DNA from: Pseudomonadota bacterium
GTDB taxonomy: Bacteria > Pseudomonadota > Gammaproteobacteria > Steroidobacterales > Steroidobacteraceae
Assembly: GCA_021805275.1 (NCBI GenBank)
Contig: JAJZFQ010000153.1
Coordinates: 1 to 35,659, forward strand
DNA length: 35,659 bases
Direction: 5' to 3'
In this document: positions 26,531 to 35,539 of the stretch, in pieces
Position numbering within the stretch: the stretch's first letter is position 1
How the letters are laid out: every line of letters begins with the position of its first letter
Notes under the pieces: model-generated
Told to the model about the DNA's origin: nothing
Seen by the model: only the letters and a program-made list of their open reading frames with translations
Database searches by the model: none
Program-made: the position numbers and the translations under genes

Positions 26531-27819
26531 GGCACGGCCTCGAGCAGTCCCTGCGGGTCGGCCAGGGTCTTGGCGAGGAAGCTGGTAAAGCGCGCGGCGG
26601 CCGCCCCGTCGATGACCCGATGATCGTACGAGAGCGACAGCGGCAGCATCAGTCGCGGGACGAACTGCCCATCGAGGTACACCGGCTTGTGCGCCGAGCG
26701 CGACACGCCGAGGATGGCGACCTCGGGGGCGTTGATGATGGGCGTGAACGCGGTACCACCGATGCCGCCGAGACTGGAAATCGTGAAGCAGCCGCCCTGC
26801 ATCTGCGCCGCGGCCAGTTTGCCGGCGCGCGCCGCGCCGGAGAGCTCCCCGAGCTGACGGGCCACCTCGTAGACGTCCTTGCAGTCGACCTCGCGCAGCA
26901 CCGGCACCACCAGGCCGTTCGGCGTATCGGCGGCGAAGCCGATGTGCATGTACTTCTTCAAGACCAGGTTGGCGCCGGAGGGATCGAGCGAGGCGTTGAA
27001 TGTCGGGAACGCCTGCAGCGCCTTGACGCAGGCGCGCACGATGAAGGCGAGCGGCGTCAGCTTGATGCCGCGCTCGGCGGCCGCGTCCTTCAGCCGCGCG
27101 CGCAACGCCTCGAGCTCGGTGATGTCCGCCTCATCGAACTGGGTGACGTGCGGCACGTTGACCCAACTGGCGAGCAACCGCGGACCGGAGATGCGTTGAA
27201 TGCGCGACAGCGGCTGTATCTCGATCGGACCGAACGCGGCGAAGTCGACCGCGGGCACGGCCGGCAGTGCGCCGCCACCGCCGCCCGCTGCGCCGAGCGC
27301 GCGCTTGACGAACGCCTTGACGTCATCGTGGGTGATGCGCCCCTTCAGACCGCTGCCCGTGACGCGCGACAGATCGACCCCGAGCTCGCGCGCAAACTTG
27401 CGCACGCTCGGTCCGGCGTAGGCGCCCGAGAAGCCGGGCTCGTTGATCGGCGGCAGATCCGCCCGCTCCGCTGCAGCGGCGGCAGCGGGCACTGGCGCGC
27501 CGGGCGGTGCAGCCGGCGCGGGTGTCGGCGCGGGTGTCGGCTCGCTCGCCGGTGCGAGCGCGGGGACCGCTGGCGCGCGCACCGTGGCGATCAGGTCACC
27601 GGCCGACACGGTACCGCCCTTGCTGACATGCAGCTTCTCGAGCACTCCGCCGACCGTCGAGGGCACGTCCATGGTCGCCTTCTCGGTTTCGAGCGTCACC
27701 AGGGGCGCATCCCGCTCGATCGCATCGCCGGCCTTGACCAGCACGTCGATGACGGCGACGTCTTTGAAATTGCCCATGTCGGGCACGCGCACTTCAACGA
27801 GGCTCTCTGCCGCGCTCAT
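26527..27819 (-). CDS. aceF: Pyruvate dehydrogenase E2, dihydrolipoyllysine acetyltransferase
   Basis: A 430-residue core subunit that transfers acetyl from E1 to CoA. It has a single N-terminal lipoyl domain (K47 in LETEKATMD), an Ala/Pro linker (about 83-118), a peripheral-subunit-binding domain (about 134-170, PSVRKFARELGVDLSRVTGSG), and the acyltransferase domain ending in SYDHRVIDG with catalytic H400. Many gammaproteobacterial E2 proteins carry two or three lipoyl domains; here one is left on E2 and one lies on E3. The start at 27819 is preferred: it follows an AAGG ribosome site, while the upstream ATG at 27852 would overlap aceE and adds nothing conserved. Confidence 0.96.
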   Translation of the reverse strand: MSAAESLVEVRVPDMGNFKDVAVIDVLVKAGDAIERDAPLVTLETEKATMDVPSTVGGVLEKLHVSKGGTVSAGDLIATVRAPAVPALAPASEPTPAPTPAPAAPPGAPVPAAAAAAERADLPPINEPGFSGAYAGPSVRKFARELGVDLSRVTGSGLKGRITHDDVKAFVKRALGAAGGGGGALPAVPAVDFAAFGPIEIQPLSRIQRISGPRLLASWVNVPHVTQFDEADITELEALRARLKDAAAERGIKLTPLAFIVRACVKALQAFPTFNASLDPSGANLVLKKYMHIGFAADTPNGLVVPVLREVDCKDVYEVARQLGELSGAARAGKLAAAQMQGGCFTISSLGGIGGTAFTPIINAPEVAILGVSRSAHKPVYLDGQFVPRLMLPLSLSYDHRVIDGAAAARFTSFLAKTLADPQGLLEAVP

Positions 27820-27839
27820 GGCGATACTGCCTTCAGCTT

Positions 27840-30512
27840 TCAGACTTTCCAAGGAACCGGCTTATCGCCGCTGACACCGAGCTTGGCCATGGCGCCACTC
27901 ACCACCGCCGGCTCGATCTTGCCGTCATCGGCGAGCGCCTTCAGGGTCGCGACCGTGACGTAGTTGCGGTCGACCTCGAAGTGCTGGCGCAGCGCGGCGC
28001 GCGAGTCCGACCGGCCGAAGCCATCGGTGCCGAGGCTGACGTAGCGGCCCGGGAGCCACTCGCGGATCTGGTCGGCGACGGCGCGCATGTAATCGGTCGA
28101 GGCGACGATCGGTCCCTTGACCTCGGCGAAGCACTCGCGCACGTACGGGACGCGGGCCGGCTCGCCCGGATGCAACAGGTTCCAACGCTCGCACTCGAGC
28201 GCCTCGCGCCGCAGCTCGCTGAAGCTGGTGACCGAGAACACCTCGGTGCGCACGCCGTAGTCCGCTTCGAGCATCTCCGCTGCGGCCAGACACTCGAGGA
28301 GGATCGTGCCCGAGCCGAGCAGCGTCGCGCGCAGCTTGCCGCCCTTGGCGGCCGTGCGCACCCGGTAGGCGCCCTTGAGAATGCCCGCCTCGGCCTGCGG
28401 CGGGAGCGCCGGTTGCGGGTAGTTCTCGTTCATGGTCGTGATGTAGTAGAAGACGTTTTCCTGCTCGACGTACATCCGGCGCATGCCGTCGCGGATGATC
28501 ACGGCGAGCTCGTAGCCGTAGGCCGGATCGTAGGCGATGCAGTTCGGCACGGTGGTGGCCACGAGCTGGCTGTGCCCGTCCTGGTGCTGCAGTCCCTCGC
28601 CGGCGAGGGTGGTGCGACCGGCGGTCGCCCCGATCAGGAAGCCGCGCACCTGCTGATCGCCGGCGGCCCAGATGAAGTCCCCGACGCGCTGGAACCCAAA
28701 CATCGAGTAGAAGACGTAAAACGGCACCATGCTGATGCCGTGATTGCTGTAGGCCGTGCCGGCGGCGATCCACGAGCACAGCGCGCCGGCCTCGTTGATG
28801 CCCTCCTCGATGATCTGTCCTTTCTTGTCCTCGCGGTAGGACATGAGCGTATCGGCGTCCTGCGGCGTGTAGAGCTGTCCGACCGAGGAGTAGATGCCGA
28901 CCTGGCGGAACAGCCCCTCCATGCCGAAGGTGCGTGCCTCATCGGGCACGATCGGCACGATGTTGCGGCCGATCTCCTTGTCCTTCAGCAGCGTCGTGAG
29001 GATGCGCACGAAGGCCATCGTGGTGGAGATCTCCCGCTCTCCGGTGCCCTCGAGCACCTGGGCGAACGCATCGAGCGGCGGTACCGCGATCGCCGGCGCC
29101 TCGCGCCGGCGTGCCGGTAGTGAGCCGCCGAGCTGCACGCGCCGCTCGCGCATATAGCGCGCCTCCTCAGAGTCCTCCGGCGGCTTGCGGAACGGCAGCC
29201 GCGCGATTTCCTCGTCGGAGATCGGGATGTGGAAGCGGTCGCGGAAGGCGCGCAGGTCCTCCTCGGAGAGCTTCTTCTGCTGGTGCGCCACCATCTGACC
29301 CTCACCGCCCTTGCCGAGCCCGAAGCCCTTGACGGTCTTGGCGAGGATCACGGTCGGCTGACCCTTGTGGGCCATCGCCGCGGCGTAGGCGGCATAGACT
29401 TTGCGGGCATCGTGGCCGCCGCGGTTGAGCCGCCAGATCTCCTCATCGGACATGTTGGCGACCATGGCGCGCAACTCCGGGTACTTGCCGAAGAAGTGCT
29501 CGCGCGTGTAGGCGCCGCCCTTGGCCTTGAAGTTCTGATACTCCCCGTCGACGCACTCGTCCATCAGCCGCCGCAGCAGACCCTGCGTGTCAAGCGCGAG
29601 CAGCGGATCCCAGCGCGAGCCCCACAGGACCTTGATGACGTTCCAGCCGGCGCCGAGGAAGGCCGCCTCGAGCTCCTGGATGATCTTGCCGTTGCCACGC
29701 ACCGGCCCGTCGAGCCGCTGCAGGTTGCAGTTGATGACGAACACGAGATTGTCGAGTCCCTCGCGCACCGGCATGGTGAGCGCGCCCATCGACTCCGGTT
29801 CGTCCATCTCGCCGTCGCCGAGGAAGGCCCAGACCTTGCGGTCAGAGGGTGCGAGCAGTCCGCGATGCTCCAGGTAGCGGATGAAGCGGGCCTGGAAGAT
29901 CGCCTGCATGGGCCCGAGGCCCATCGAGACGGTGGGAAACTGCCAGAAATCCGGCATCAGCCACGGATGTGGATACGAGGAGAGCCCCTGACCGGGGCCA
30001 CCGGCCTCCTGGCGGAAGTGATGCAGCTGGCTCTCCGACAGGCGGCCCTCGAGATAGGCACGCGCATAGATGCCGGGCGAGGAGTGACCCTGGAAATAGA
30101 CCAGATCACCGGGGTGAGCCGCCGAGGTGGCGCGCCAGAAGTGATTGAAACCAACCTCGTACAGCGTCGCCGAGGAGGCATAGCTCGCCAGGTGCCCGCC
30201 GTACTCGGAGGACTTGCGATTCGCGGCCACCACCATCGCGAGGGCGTTCCAGCGGATGTACGCCTCGATGCGCTTTTCCAGCTCGCGGTTGCCCGGATAA
30301 GCCGGCTCGCGCCCCGGCGGGATGCTGTTGACGTAGGCGGTATTGGCCTTGAACGGCAGGTATGCGCCGCTGCGGCGCGAGTAGTCGATCAGCCGCTCGA
30401 GCAGGTAGTGGGCGCGCAGCGGGCCGTGCGTCTTCAGCACCGAGTCGATCGACTCGAGCCACTCCTGGGTTTCAACCGGATCGATGTCTGTGAGTTTTGG
30501 CGGTTCGGTCAT
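27840..30512 (-). CDS. aceE: Pyruvate dehydrogenase E1 component, homodimeric
   Basis: An 890-residue thiamine-diphosphate enzyme that decarboxylates pyruvate and acetylates the lipoyl group of AceF. Length matches E. coli AceE (887). The ThDP/Mg motif starts with GDGEMDEPE (232-240) and ends with NCNLQRLDGP (261-270). Other family stretches are GHLASYASSATLYEVGFNHF, YFQGHSSPGIYARA and LAGEGLQHQDGHSQL. It is the first gene of the aceE-aceF-lpdA operon; aceF starts 20 bases after its stop. It is divergent from the aminopeptidase gene, with about 184 bases between starts. No PdhR-like site was identified there by eye. Confidence 0.98.
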   Translation of the reverse strand: MTEPPKLTDIDPVETQEWLESIDSVLKTHGPLRAHYLLERLIDYSRRSGAYLPFKANTAYVNSIPPGREPAYPGNRELEKRIEAYIRWNALAMVVAANRKSSEYGGHLASYASSATLYEVGFNHFWRATSAAHPGDLVYFQGHSSPGIYARAYLEGRLSESQLHHFRQEAGGPGQGLSSYPHPWLMPDFWQFPTVSMGLGPMQAIFQARFIRYLEHRGLLAPSDRKVWAFLGDGEMDEPESMGALTMPVREGLDNLVFVINCNLQRLDGPVRGNGKIIQELEAAFLGAGWNVIKVLWGSRWDPLLALDTQGLLRRLMDECVDGEYQNFKAKGGAYTREHFFGKYPELRAMVANMSDEEIWRLNRGGHDARKVYAAYAAAMAHKGQPTVILAKTVKGFGLGKGGEGQMVAHQQKKLSEEDLRAFRDRFHIPISDEEIARLPFRKPPEDSEEARYMRERRVQLGGSLPARRREAPAIAVPPLDAFAQVLEGTGEREISTTMAFVRILTTLLKDKEIGRNIVPIVPDEARTFGMEGLFRQVGIYSSVGQLYTPQDADTLMSYREDKKGQIIEEGINEAGALCSWIAAGTAYSNHGISMVPFYVFYSMFGFQRVGDFIWAAGDQQVRGFLIGATAGRTTLAGEGLQHQDGHSQLVATTVPNCIAYDPAYGYELAVIIRDGMRRMYVEQENVFYYITTMNENYPQPALPPQAEAGILKGAYRVRTAAKGGKLRATLLGSGTILLECLAAAEMLEADYGVRTEVFSVTSFSELRREALECERWNLLHPGEPARVPYVRECFAEVKGPIVASTDYMRAVADQIREWLPGRYVSLGTDGFGRSDSRAALRQHFEVDRNYVTVATLKALADDGKIEPAVVSGAMAKLGVSGDKPVPWKV

Positions 30513-30696
30513 GCGGTCTCACGCTCGGCTGCGCGGCGCCCGGCGCGCGCGGCCCAAGGGGTCGGATTTCTCGACATCCGCCGCGCGATCCAGCGGCGCA
30601 CCCGGACCTACGCGGCATACGCCCGATGCGAAACGCCCCGGCCGAATGGAGTACGATGCGCCGCCAGCATCCCTTGCGAGCGAAAGTCGCCTGTCA

Positions 30697-32271
30697 ATGA
30701 GCCGCGCAATAATCCGGGTTTCACCCCCGATGGTCAAGCAAGGGGCGCCGCCGCGCGCACGCGCGCGCGGCCCTGCGGCGCTGCTGCCGCCCGCGACACG
30801 CCCGCAAATCGTGCACTCGCGCACACACGGGGCTCTCGACACCCTACTTGTGGTGATGCCGGAATCTGCCGGAAGAGAGAGCCTCGCGGTGCTGCCGGAC
30901 GGCGCGCGCTGGCAGGCGCTGCACGCGCGTGAGCGGCCCCGCGCCGCAGCGCTGCGCAGCACCGTGCTGACCAACCCGCGCCAGACCCTGGCGGTGCTTG
31001 GCTTCCTGCCCGATGCGGCGAGCCGCTTCGAGCAGCTGCAGCTGGCCGGCCGCATGCTCAAGGCCACGGCGGAGCGTGCGCCGCAGACGGTGGGTCTCGT
31101 GGCGCTCGGAACGCGCGAGCACGCCGCGGCGGCGCTCGAGGCGCTGCTCGCGGCGACGCTCGCCGCGGGCTTCGCGCTGCCGAGCTTCAAGAGCACCGCG
31201 GAGGCCCCACCGATGCTGCGACGCATTGTGCTGCCGCACGAGCCGCGCATCGACACGCGCCATGCGACCGTCAGTGCCGACGGCACCAACCTGGCGCGCT
31301 GGTTGACAGCGCTGCCGCCCAACATGCTCGACTCGAGCGGCTTTCACTCAGTGCTGCGACGCCTGGCGCGCCGCCACGGTCTGCGCATGAGCTGGCTCGG
31401 CGAGCCGGCACTGCGCCGCCTCGGCGCTAACGCCTTCCTCGCGGTCGCGGCCGGCAACGCGCACCCGGGCGCGGGCATCGCTCGCCTCTCCTACCGGCCC
31501 CCGCGCCGCCAGCGCGGCGCGCCGGACCTGGCGCTGATCGGCAAGGGCATCGTATTTGACACCGGCGGGGTGAACCTCAAGCCGCACAGCAGCATGCTCG
31601 AGATGCACACCGACATGAGCGGCAGCGCCGTGGCGCTCGCGACGCTCATCGCGCTGGCCGAGCTGCGTGCGCCGATCGCAGCCGATGCGTGGCTCGCGAT
31701 CAGCGAGAACAGCATCGGCCCGCGCGCCTACCGGCCGCAGGAGGTCGTGCGCGCCGTGAACGGCGTGACCATCCAGGTCGTGCACACCGACGCGGAGGGC
31801 CGCATGGCGCTCGCCGACACACTGGCACTCGCGGCGCGCACCCGTCCGCGCCTGATGCTCGACTTCGCGACGCTGACCGGGGCCTGCGTGCGCGCGCTGA
31901 CCGAGCGGATGAGCGGCGTGTTCACCAACCGAGCGGCTCTCAATGAGCGGCTGCTCGCGGCCGGGCGCGCCAGCGGCGAGCGCGTCTGGCCGTTCCCATG
32001 CGAGGCGGACTTCGACACCGACCTTGAGAGCAAGGTGGCGGACGTGATGCAGTGCGCGGTGGAGGGCAAGGGCGATCACATCCTCGCGGCGCGCTTTCTC
32101 GGCCGCTTCGTGCCGCGCGAGATCCCCTGGGCGCACGTTGATCTGTCTGCCGCGACGCGCACCGGCGGCCTGGGACACGTCAACACCGAGATCACTGGCT
32201 TCGGGGTGCGGCTGGCCCTGGAGCTGCTACTGCGCCAGAATGTCTGGGACGTTCTGGAGAAACGCTCATGA
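30697..32271 (+). CDS. M17 leucyl aminopeptidase family protein
   Basis: A metallo-aminopeptidase of 524 residues from the ATG at 30697 that removes N-terminal residues from peptides using two metal ions. The C-terminal catalytic domain is intact: GKGIVFDTGGVNLKP (about 282-296, metal lysine and aspartate), MHTDMSGSAVAL, HTDAEGRMALAD (363-374, with the metal Asp and Glu and the catalytic Arg), and DFATLTGACV. The HTDAEGR form differs slightly from the usual NTDAEGR of PepA. The N-terminal domain is weakly conserved, so the start is uncertain; ATGs at 30646 and 30730 are alternatives. The stop overlaps the pyrC start (ATGA), making it the first gene of a pepA-like-pyrC-rnt operon. Confidence 0.88.
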   Translation: MSRAIIRVSPPMVKQGAPPRARARGPAALLPPATRPQIVHSRTHGALDTLLVVMPESAGRESLAVLPDGARWQALHARERPRAAALRSTVLTNPRQTLAVLGFLPDAASRFEQLQLAGRMLKATAERAPQTVGLVALGTREHAAAALEALLAATLAAGFALPSFKSTAEAPPMLRRIVLPHEPRIDTRHATVSADGTNLARWLTALPPNMLDSSGFHSVLRRLARRHGLRMSWLGEPALRRLGANAFLAVAAGNAHPGAGIARLSYRPPRRQRGAPDLALIGKGIVFDTGGVNLKPHSSMLEMHTDMSGSAVALATLIALAELRAPIAADAWLAISENSIGPRAYRPQEVVRAVNGVTIQVVHTDAEGRMALADTLALAARTRPRLMLDFATLTGACVRALTERMSGVFTNRAALNERLLAAGRASGERVWPFPCEADFDTDLESKVADVMQCAVEGKGDHILAARFLGRFVPREIPWAHVDLSAATRTGGLGHVNTEITGFGVRLALELLLRQNVWDVLEKRS

Positions 32272-33323
32272 GCACGGCGGACACTCTCACGCTGCGCCGT
32301 CCCGACGATTTTCACCTGCACGTTCGCGACGGTCAGGCACTCGCGGCGGTCGTGCCCTTCAGCGCGGCACGCTTCGCGCGCGCGCTGGTGATGCCGAACC
32401 TGCGTCCCCCGGTGCGTACCACCGCGGAGGCGCTGGCGTACCGAGACCGCATCCGCGCCGTCCTGCCCGCCGAAACGCAGTTCACGCCGCTGATGAGCCT
32501 GTACCTGACCGATACGACCGCCCCCGAGGAGGTCGAGCGCGCGCGCGCGCGCGGCGGCATCCTCGGCTTTAAGTTGTACCCGGCCGGTGCGACCACCCAC
32601 TCGGACGCCGGCGTGACGGACATCCGTCGCGTCGACGGGGTGCTCGAGCGACTGCAGGAGGCGGGACTCGCCCTGCAGGTGCACGGGGAGCTCACCGATG
32701 CGCGCATCGACGTGTTCGATCGCGAGGCACGGTTCATCGACACGGTGCTCGCTCCACTCGCCGAGCGGTTCCCGCGGCTGCGCATCGTGTTCGAACACAT
32801 CACCACGCGTGCGGCGGTCGAGTTCGTCCTCGGCGCACGTGCGGGCATCGCCGCCACCGTGACGCCGCAGCACCTGCTGATGAACCGCAATGCGCTGTTC
32901 GCCGGCGGGCTGCGTCCGCACCACTACTGCCTGCCGGTGCTGAAGTCGGAGGCGGACCGCGAAGCGCTCTGCGCGGCGGTGCGCTCAGGCTCGCCGCGAC
33001 TGTTCCTCGGCACCGACAGCGCTCCGCACGAGCGTGCGAGCAAGGAGAGCGCCTGCGGCTGCGCCGGGATCTTCTCCGCGCACGCCGGCCTCGAGCTGTA
33101 CGCGGAGGCCTTCGAGGCGATCGGCGCACTCGATCGGCTGGAGGCTTTCGCCGCGCACCACGGGGCGGACTTCTACGGCCTGCCCCGCAACGCCGGACAG
33201 GTGCGCCTGGTGAAGGAGGACTGGACGGTGCCGCCGACCTATCCGTTCGGCGAGGGGACACTCGTCGCACTGCGCGCCGGGGAGCGCATCGCTTGGCGCG
33301 TGGCGGCGGTGGAGGGCCCATGA
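32268..33323 (+). CDS. pyrC: Dihydroorotase, class II
   Basis: A 351-residue zinc enzyme that cyclises carbamoyl aspartate to dihydroorotate in pyrimidine synthesis. Every metal or catalytic residue sits at the E. coli PyrC number: H16 and H18 ([10 protein letters not shown]), carboxylated K102 ([14 protein letters not shown]), H139, H177 and D250 (LGTDSAPH). Length is also that of the class II family (about 348), distinct from the longer class I enzymes. ATGA overlaps on both sides couple it to the aminopeptidase before it and rnt after it. Confidence 0.97.
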   Translation: MSTADTLTLRRPDDFHLHVRDGQALAAVVPFSAARFARALVMPNLRPPVRTTAEALAYRDRIRAVLPAETQFTPLMSLYLTDTTAPEEVERARARGGILGFKLYPAGATTHSDAGVTDIRRVDGVLERLQEAGLALQVHGELTDARIDVFDREARFIDTVLAPLAERFPRLRIVFEHITTRAAVEFVLGARAGIAATVTPQHLLMNRNALFAGGLRPHHYCLPVLKSEADREALCAAVRSGSPRLFLGTDSAPHERASKESACGCAGIFSAHAGLELYAEAFEAIGALDRLEAFAAHHGADFYGLPRNAGQVRLVKEDWTVPPTYPFGEGTLVALRAGERIAWRVAAVEGP

Positions 33324-34033
33324 GCGAGCCACCCGTAGCCGGTGAGGCGCTGGCCCCGCCCGGCCCAATGGCCGGCCGCTTCCGCGGCTTCCTGCCGGTG
33401 GTCGTCGATGTGGAGACCGGGGGATTCAACGCCAGCACCAACGCGCTGCTCGAGATCGCCGCGGTGCTGATCGACATCGACCCCGACGGTACGCTGCGCC
33501 GCGGGGCGACCCACTGCTACCACGTCCAGCCGTTCGAGGGCTCGCGGATCGAGGCGGCTGCCCTGCAGGTCAACGGCATCGATCCGTTCCATCCGCTGCG
33601 CCCCGCGCTGCCCGAGCGCGACGCGCTGCAGAGGATCTTCCGCGACATCCGGCACGCCATGCGCGAGCACGGCTGCCGCCGCGCGATCCTGGTCGGACAC
33701 AACGCCGCGTTCGATCTGGGCTTTCTCAACGCCGCAGTCCGGCGGACCGACATCAAGCGCAATCCGTTCCATCCATTCTCGTGCTTTGACACCGCGACGC
33801 TCGCGGGCGCTGCGCTCGGGCAGACCGTGCTCGCCAAGGCGGCCATGGTTGCCGGACTCGACTGGGACCCCGCGAGTGCGCACTCGGCGAGCTACGACGC
33901 CGAGCGGACCGCGGAACTGTTCTGCCTGGTGTGCAACCGGTTGCGCGAGAGCTTCCTCGATGCGCACGCGCGCACCCTGGCGCTCGGCTGGCGGACCCAG
34001 TCGAGCGAGGGCGAGACCGTCGGGGAGAGCTGA
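33320..34033 (+). CDS. rnt: Ribonuclease T
   Basis: A 237-residue 3'-5' exoribonuclease of the DEDDh family that trims tRNA and other stable RNA ends. The metal ligands are D30 and E32 (VDVETGGFN), D132 ([11 protein letters not shown]), and D193, with the general base H188 ([14 protein letters not shown]). The N-terminal motif begins at [16 protein letters not shown] as in E. coli RNase T. The start at 33320 overlaps the pyrC stop (ATGA); the longer frame starting inside pyrC is not needed. It ends facing grxD. Confidence 0.93.
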   Translation: MSEPPVAGEALAPPGPMAGRFRGFLPVVVDVETGGFNASTNALLEIAAVLIDIDPDGTLRRGATHCYHVQPFEGSRIEAAALQVNGIDPFHPLRPALPERDALQRIFRDIRHAMREHGCRRAILVGHNAAFDLGFLNAAVRRTDIKRNPFHPFSCFDTATLAGAALGQTVLAKAAMVAGLDWDPASAHSASYDAERTAELFCLVCNRLRESFLDAHARTLALGWRTQSSEGETVGES

Positions 34034-34040
34034 TTGCGGT

Positions 34041-34060
34041 GCGCCGGCCACGGCCGGCGC
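34041..34060. terminator. Perfect GC palindrome between convergent rnt and grxD
   Basis: GCGCCGGCC and GGCCGGCGC are separated by two bases and form a strong hairpin on either strand, just after the rnt stop and before the grxD stop. There is no following T run, so if it ends transcription it is not a classical intrinsic terminator. A second stem (GCGCGGC 34057-34063 with GCCGCGC 34070-34076) overlaps its right arm. Confidence 0.35.
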
Positions 34061-34066
34061 GGCGGC

Positions 34067-34396
34067 TCAGCCGCGCGCCGCGATCGCCCCGGCGCTGGAG
34101 AGCACCTGCTGCAGCTCTCCGCTCTGGTACATCTGGAGCGCGATGTCGCAGCCGCCGAGCAGCTCGCCCTTGACGTACAGCTGCGGATAGGTCGGCCAGT
34201 TGGAATAGCGCTTCAGCGCCTCGCGCAGCTCCGGATCCTCGAATATGTTGACGGCCTTGAACTCGGCGCCGAGCGCCCGCAGGGCCGCCACCGTCTGCGC
34301 CGAAAAGCCGCACTGCGGGAAGTCAGGCGTGCCCTTCATGAACAGCACCACCGGCTGCGCGCCGATCTCGGTCTTGATTCTCTCGACCACGTCCAT
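34067..34396 (-). CDS. grxD: Monothiol glutaredoxin (Grx4 type)
   Basis: A 109-residue CGFS glutaredoxin. The active site CGFS is residues 29-32 and K21 (FMKGTP), which contacts glutathione, is present; TYPQLYVKGELLGGCDI follows as in Grx4. Such proteins bind a glutathione-coordinated [2Fe-2S] cluster, often with BolA partners, and act in Fe-S transfer rather than disulfide reduction. Length matches E. coli GrxD (115). It lies four bases after the DUF1289 gene on the minus strand, so the two are co-transcribed. Confidence 0.95.
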   Translation of the reverse strand: MDVVERIKTEIGAQPVVLFMKGTPDFPQCGFSAQTVAALRALGAEFKAVNIFEDPELREALKRYSNWPTYPQLYVKGELLGGCDIALQMYQSGELQQVLSSAGAIAARG

Positions 34397-34400
34397 CGCT

Positions 34401-34598
34401 TCACCTCTTGAGGGATACCTTGCGCCGCTCGATTGCGGCGATCACTTGCCATTGCTCCGCGGCGCTGAGCACGCTCCAGCGGGCGATCTCCTCGAGCGTC
34501 CGCAGGCAGCCGGCACAGTACCCCCGCTCATCTAGCGAGCAGACCTTCACGCACGGAGAGGGGGGGCGGCGCGGCGCCAGTGCGCAAACCTCGGACAT
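34401..34598 (-). CDS. DUF1289 small cysteine-rich protein
   Basis: A 65-residue protein with the family pattern SPCVKVCSLD...CAGCLRTLEEIARW. The four cysteines are C16, C20, C28 and C31, a probable metal or Fe-S site. The conserved tryptophan (W41) and the following WQVIAAIERR are typical. Function of the family is not established. It is the first gene of a two-gene unit with grxD, which strengthens a redox or Fe-S connection by context only. Confidence 0.88.
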   Translation of the reverse strand: MSEVCALAPRRPPSPCVKVCSLDERGYCAGCLRTLEEIARWSVLSAAEQWQVIAAIERRKVSLKR

Positions 34599-34606
34599 TG
34601 CCCACC

Positions 34607-34634
34607 ATTATGAGGCCGGCACGGCCCGGTTCAA
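34607..34634 (-). promoter_or_regulatory. Putative promoter of the DUF1289-grxD transcript
   Basis: On the minus strand TTGAAC (34634-34629) and CATAAT (34612-34607, five of six) are separated by 16 bases. The -10 ends only eight bases before the DUF1289 ATG, so transcription would start at or within a few bases of the start codon and give an almost leaderless message. Sequence match only. Confidence 0.45.
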
Positions 34635-34658
34635 TGTTGCACATGATAGCCTGAGTAC

Positions 34659-35531
34659 ATGAACGCGCCCAGCCGCCCCGTTCCTGCACCTCCGGTGGAC
34701 CTGCCCGCGCAGGTGGCCGCCGCTTTGCGCGAGGATATCGGCAGCGGCGATCTCACCGCCGCGCTCGTGCCACAGAACCAGCGGGTGCGCGGCCGCATCG
34801 TCAGCCGCGAGGCGGCGGTGCTGTGCGGACAGCCCTGGGCCGAGGCGTGCTTCGGCCAGCTCGACCCTACGATCCGGCTGACCTGGCAGGCCGCCGAGGG
34901 CGCCACCGTCGCCCCAGGTGCGCTGGTGTGCCTCCTCGAGGGTCCGGCCCGACCGGTGCTCAGCGCCGAGCGGACCGCGCTCAATTTCCTGCAGCTGCTC
35001 TCGGCCACCGCCACGGCCGCGAGCCGTTTCGCCACCGCCGTGGCCGGCACCGGCTGCACCGTACTCGATACCCGCAAGACCCTGCCCGGGCTGCGCAGCG
35101 CGCAGAAGTACGCGGTCCGCTGCGGCGGCGCCGGCAACCACCGCATGGGCCTGTTCGACATGGTGCTCATCAAGGAGAACCACATCCTGGCGGCCGGCTC
35201 GATCGGCCAGGCCGTCGAGGCGGCACGCGCGCTGACGGCCGGCGTGCGCATCGAGGTGGAGGTCGAATCCCTGCAGGAGCTCGAGCAGGCGTTTGCAGCA
35301 GCGCCCGACGTCGTGATGCTCGATGACTTCGCGCTCGCGGACCTGGCCACAGCGGTGGCCCGTAACCGCGCGCATGGCCGACCCGTGCAGCTGGAGGCCT
35401 CCGGCAGCGTCGACCTCGAGACGGTGCGCGCCATCGCGGCCACCGGTGTCGACTTCGTGTCGGTCGGGGCGCTGACCAAGCACGTGCGTGCCGTCGACCT
35501 GTCGATGCGCCTGGAGTTCGACGGGCACTGA
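34659..35531 (+). CDS. nadC: Nicotinate-nucleotide pyrophosphorylase (quinolinate phosphoribosyltransferase)
   Basis: A 290-residue enzyme that converts quinolinate and PRPP to nicotinate mononucleotide in de novo NAD synthesis. The family signature DTRKTLPGLR (137-146, with K140), the H161-R162 pair in GGAGNHRMGLFD, VLIKENH with K172, and the C-terminal EASGSV and FVSVGALTKH are all present. Length matches family members of about 280-300 residues. It is divergent from the DUF1289-grxD pair and converges with the acyl carrier protein gene at the window end. Confidence 0.96.
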   Translation: MNAPSRPVPAPPVDLPAQVAAALREDIGSGDLTAALVPQNQRVRGRIVSREAAVLCGQPWAEACFGQLDPTIRLTWQAAEGATVAPGALVCLLEGPARPVLSAERTALNFLQLLSATATAASRFATAVAGTGCTVLDTRKTLPGLRSAQKYAVRCGGAGNHRMGLFDMVLIKENHILAAGSIGQAVEAARALTAGVRIEVEVESLQELEQAFAAAPDVVMLDDFALADLATAVARNRAHGRPVQLEASGSVDLETVRAIAATGVDFVSVGALTKHVRAVDLSMRLEFDGH

Positions 35532-35539
35532 GGCGCCGC

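Noticed and set aside
24857..26623. 588-codon frame opposite lpdA
   Set aside because: It is a shadow of lpdA, which has every expected flavoprotein motif; the opposite frame has none.
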